Of a stretch of DNA of 64,000 nt, positions 61,422 to 64,000 are shown in pieces. The notes below the pieces were generated by a model, which did not search any database, was not told the origin of the DNA, and saw nothing but the letters and a program-made list of their open reading frames with translations. How positions within the stretch are numbered: the first letter of the stretch is position 1; every line of letters begins with the position of its first letter. Source of the DNA: an uncultured Caulobacterales bacterium (GTDB taxonomy: Bacteria > Pseudomonadota > Alphaproteobacteria > Caulobacterales > Caulobacteraceae); contig CAIOYC010000016.1 in assembly GCA_903862425.1 (NCBI GenBank), positions 34,138 to 98,137 of the forward strand, written 5' to 3'. A program made the position numbers and the translations under genes.

Positions 61422-63457
61422 CAGCGCGCGGGCGCCACTTTTGCCGACTCCTGCTGACAATTATAGGGAAGGTTTGGATCGCTGCAGAAATCCGGCCAGA
61501 CGCCGGACCTGCGCCAGTATTGTGGAAGCCCAAATTTGTTCGCCAGGACCATAAAGCGCGCATCGCGGCGCAACGGGTCTAGTGCAGGGCTAAAAAGGAA
61601 GTCCGGCCCATCGACATAATCCGGTCTCATCGGCGAATAATTTTCCGCAACGGCGAAGGCGTCGTTCACAAATCCCAGTCGAGCTAGACTGATGATCGCG
61701 CCTTGGGGGTTGGTTGCGGCGAGGCCCGATGCCAGCTGTCGGGCGGCAGACAGGCCCGCAGGGTTGTGGGTGTTCAGGGCGAGAAGTTCGGCGCGGGTTC
61801 GTTTGATCGAGGCGTCTGACATGCCCAAGCTGTTGTCTGGAATGTCCAGTAACGTCAGCGCATCGCCCCATCTCTTCTGCGCCTCCAGACTGCTCAGCTG
61901 GGTGGCGCGCACATAGGCCACGTTGGGCCAAAGTTGATTTTGATGGGCGAGTTCGTCGTCGGCCTCCTTCGTATCTCCGATCCAGATCAGGCTCCTGGCT
62001 GCCACATGGCTCCAATCGAGGCTTTCTGGATTGACGCTGGCGGCGCGCTGATAAAGCGCCGTGGCTTCGCGCAAGCGACCTAACGCCGTCATGGTATTGC
62101 CGAGAAAGCCGTTTGCATGGGACCAGGACGGATTTGACGCTAGCGCTTGACGGAACCAGCGTTCCTGTTGGCCGAAATCCAAAGTTGGAGCGAGAAGGCC
62201 TAGCGCGACGAAGCCGTCAGGGTCTTTCGGATCGATCTGTAAGGCGCGGCGGGCTTCGCGCTCGGCCTCCTGGCGAAGTGCTGGGGAGCGGCCCGGAAGT
62301 ATGCCAAGAACGAAGGCGGCGTGCTTGGCGAGAATGGAGTGAGCGGGCGCAAAATCGGGCGCCCGTCGCGCCACCTCCCGCATGGCGTCGAGCATGGCGT
62401 AGGCAAGCTTTCCGCCCTCCAGGCCGTGGTCGCTGGTCTCCGCCAGATCGCAGGCATGGACGAATAGGGCCAGAACCTCGGCGTCAGCAATGCCGCCTTT
62501 CTTGCTAAGAGCCTGGGCCGAACAATTGAGCACCGCAACCGTTCGCGCATTGATCCGGGCCTGAAGCGGCTCCAACGCCTTGATCGAGCCGGAGATATCG
62601 GCGCTCCACAACGTCGCGTGCTGGAGGGGGTCCTCAAGGTGGGTACGTACGGTCACGGTATCGGCCTCGGCTTGAACTGTGCCGCTGAACAACAGGCCCA
62701 CGTTCAACGCCTTCAGCTTGGCCGGCAGGTCGGCGCCGCGGAGCGTTTGCGCGTCTGAACGGGAGACGGTTTGCTGCTGATCCTGATTGAGCGTGTCTTC
62801 CAGACTTTCGGAAAGTCCGGCTGCAAAGTCATGAAGCGCTGGAGTTCCGCCAATCGTATCGAACGGCTGCACGGCGATCCGCGTACCGCGCGCTGCGGGT
62901 TTCGCCATCGTGCGCGCGACCCACAGCCCGCCGACGACCATCATCACCGCAATGACAGCGGCGAGGGCCGCTGTAACAAGGTGGCGGGGCTCGACTCGTC
63001 TGCCCACACGGCCCGAGGTCGTGGAACGGCTCGTCGCCTTAGCGTCGATGGTAGGGGCGCTTGCGGTCTCACGGGTCAACTCGGCGATGCTTGCCAGCAC
63101 CTTCCTCCACTGGGGATTGGAGTTATCGCCCTTCCAATCTCGCAGGTCGGCGGTTTGGATTTGATTGAACGGCAAGGGAAGCACGCATGCGTCGACGACG
63201 ATTTGCACAAGTTTGTCCTGCGAGCGGGCAAGATCCGCCTCGGCACGCACCCATTGAGAGCTCACGGCATCTTCGGACCACAACACCAGAACCGCCTGGG
63301 CTGATCGAACTTCCCGCTCGATGGATTGAGCGAAGGCGTTATGCGGAAGAAGCTCGCTGTCCCACCAGACCTCATATCCCGCCGTCTTGAGGACCTCAGA
63401 AAGCTGGCGCGCGAGCGATGCGTCGGCGCGAGCGTATGAAATAAAAACCTGCGCCAT
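61421..63457 (-). CDS. TIR-domain protein with membrane anchor, TolB-like and TPR domains
   Basis: 678 residues from the ATG at 63457, with GGAGGGG upstream; earlier Met codons lack such a site. Residues 1-130 are a TIR domain: VFISYARADASLARQL, WWDSELLPHNAF, VLVLWSEDAVSSQWVRAEAD with Glu73 at the position of the NADase glutamate. A membrane segment lies at about 159-181, then a TolB/FlgO-like domain (IAVQPFDTIGGTPALHDFAA, GLSESLEDTLNQDQ) and a C-terminal TPR region (EARRALQIDPKDPDGFVALG and on). Its layout matches the cyclase at 8700-10835, with TIR in place of the cyclase. It may make an NAD-derived signal for the SLOG protein; that is inference. Confidence 0.82.
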   Translation of the reverse strand: MAQVFISYARADASLARQLSEVLKTAGYEVWWDSELLPHNAFAQSIEREVRSAQAVLVLWSEDAVSSQWVRAEADLARSQDKLVQIVVDACVLPLPFNQIQTADLRDWKGDNSNPQWRKVLASIAELTRETASAPTIDAKATSRSTTSGRVGRRVEPRHLVTAALAAVIAVMMVVGGLWVARTMAKPAARGTRIAVQPFDTIGGTPALHDFAAGLSESLEDTLNQDQQQTVSRSDAQTLRGADLPAKLKALNVGLLFSGTVQAEADTVTVRTHLEDPLQHATLWSADISGSIKALEPLQARINARTVAVLNCSAQALSKKGGIADAEVLALFVHACDLAETSDHGLEGGKLAYAMLDAMREVARRAPDFAPAHSILAKHAAFVLGILPGRSPALRQEAEREARRALQIDPKDPDGFVALGLLAPTLDFGQQERWFRQALASNPSWSHANGFLGNTMTALGRLREATALYQRAASVNPESLDWSHVAARSLIWIGDTKEADDELAHQNQLWPNVAYVRATQLSSLEAQKRWGDALTLLDIPDNSLGMSDASIKRTRAELLALNTHNPAGLSAARQLASGLAATNPQGAIISLARLGFVNDAFAVAENYSPMRPDYVDGPDFLFSPALDPLRRDARFMVLANKFGLPQYWRRSGVWPDFCSDPNLPYNCQQESAKVAPAR

Positions 63458-63668
63458 TTCCCCTCCGTCCCCCGTATAGCGCATACGGCTCACCAGAACG
63501 AAATCGTCGTTCCGGTCGGTGGGATTGGCGATGGAGACCTTGGTCTCGGGTGAGGCCACAAACGCCCGCAAATCAAGCGACACTGAGGTCTGAGAAGGGT
63601 GGATTGTGTTGAAGAAGGCGGTTGCTGAACCGGCGGATGTTACGGTCGCGATGAGGCGATCCGCTCCG

Positions 63669-64000
63669 TCAGGCCGGCGCTAGAGCCGGTGGCGGGATCA
63701 GTTTGGCGAGCTTTCTCAAGTTCTGGGCGGTGGCGGCGAGGAGGAACTCATCTTTGGCGCCGCATGGACCTCGAAGGCGTAGGCGGTCGAGCTTGGGTAT
63801 ACGTTTGAGGTGCGCGAACAGCATCTCGACCTTCTTTCGCTCACGTCTGGAGGTGACGTAGGCGTCGGTCTTGGCGATGGTTCGGGCGAAGTCCCTGGCG
63901 CCCTCGTAAATTGATCGGGTCACCTTGCGGGCGGGCGTGTTGGGCGAGCAGCGGGGCTTCAAGGGGCAGGCGTCGCAGTCCGCCTTGGCGGCGCGGTAGC
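63669..64000 (-). mobile_element. Transposase C-terminal part, runs off the window
   Basis: The frame is open to the window edge: KADCDACPLKPRCSPN (a cysteine cluster), then KVEMLFAHLKRIPKLDRLRL with the family Glu, RGPCGAKDEFLLAATAQNLR and a stop at 63669. Cysteine cluster and end region suit an IS1182/IS5-type DDE transposase. The N-terminal part would lie beyond 64000, so whether the element is intact cannot be told. Confidence 0.75.

Noticed and set aside
59697..63457. Calling the TIR-SLOG pair a Thoeris system outright
   Set aside because: There is no SIR2 or Macro domain, and the TIR protein has extra TolB-TPR parts not found in ThsB; only a relation is proposed.
1..64000. CRISPR arrays, tRNA and rRNA genes, prophage structural genes
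   Set aside because: No regularly spaced repeats, no cloverleaf-like tRNA ends and no rRNA-like blocks were noticed on reading; no phage capsid, tail or integrase motif was seen.

Overview
The window looks like chromosome of a GC-rich alphaproteobacterium, most likely Caulobacterales (Caulobacter/Phenylobacterium-like), with Sphingomonadales as the alternative. The grounds are three complete TonB-dependent receptors (plus a fourth as a C-terminal remnant), two UrcA-family genes, several beta-lactamase-fold serine hydrolases, IS6-family elements and codon use rich in G/C at third positions. No rRNA, tRNA or CRISPR array is visible. Taxonomy is inference; no search was run.

Layout. 0-7.8 kb: a four-carbon sugar-acid module (otnK cut by the window edge, otnC), a TetR regulator, a class III aminotransferase, a TonB-dependent receptor and an MFS transporter. 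7.8-15.2 kb: a Crp/Fnr regulator translationally coupled to a class III nucleotide cyclase with TolB-like and TPR domains, an UrcA gene, a tandem pair of paralogous envelope proteins, a membrane protein and an LprI-like secreted protein; two copies of a 174-bp MITE lie here. 15.4-20.1 kb: an UrcA gene cut by an IS6 remnant, a vapBC module with a visible operator, a small ACT-like protein and a transketolase-like enzyme.

20.7-33.0 kb is the most coherent catabolic locus: TonB receptor, periplasmic amidohydrolase, POT peptide transporter, PLP aminotransferase, serine hydrolase, GcvA-like LysR regulator, DUF3830 protein, DgcN, DgcA and a DppA-type D-aminopeptidase. Together these fit uptake and breakdown of D-amino-acid peptides, with D-glutamate converted through N-acetyl intermediates. 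Three 16-bp palindromes of the form CTAATG-N4-CATYAG stand before the three transcription units and match the CTAAT half-site known for GcvA, so the locus looks like one regulon.

33.1-45.8 kb is an accessory zone: broken IS6 copies, a fragment of an SNF2-type helicase, gene fragments, a cluster of small secreted proteins (two CxxCH proteins, CVNH-type proteins), a DUF3365 haem-sensor gene coupled to an MscS-type channel gene, an AT-rich stretch, a third MITE copy beside a headless carboxylesterase, and a TonB-receptor tail. 46.1-55.1 kb is a tight seven-gene minus-strand glycoside operon (TonB receptor, esterase, TetR, GH1, GPH symporter, GH130, serine hydrolase) with a perfect palindrome AGAACGTACGTTCT in front of it. 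55.2-57.3 kb is a graveyard of AraC, D-aminoacylase-like and RTX/VCBS adhesin remnants. 57.3-59.1 kb carries an oxidoreductase and a GST.

59.7-63.5 kb holds the best candidate for an undescribed system: a two-gene operon of a membrane-anchored TIR-TolB-TPR protein and, overlapping it by one base, a SLOG-domain protein with four predicted membrane segments. TIR enzymes making a nucleotide signal read by SLOG domains are known from Thoeris defence, so this pair may be a membrane-effector relative; that function is inference. The window ends in an IS transposase fragment.
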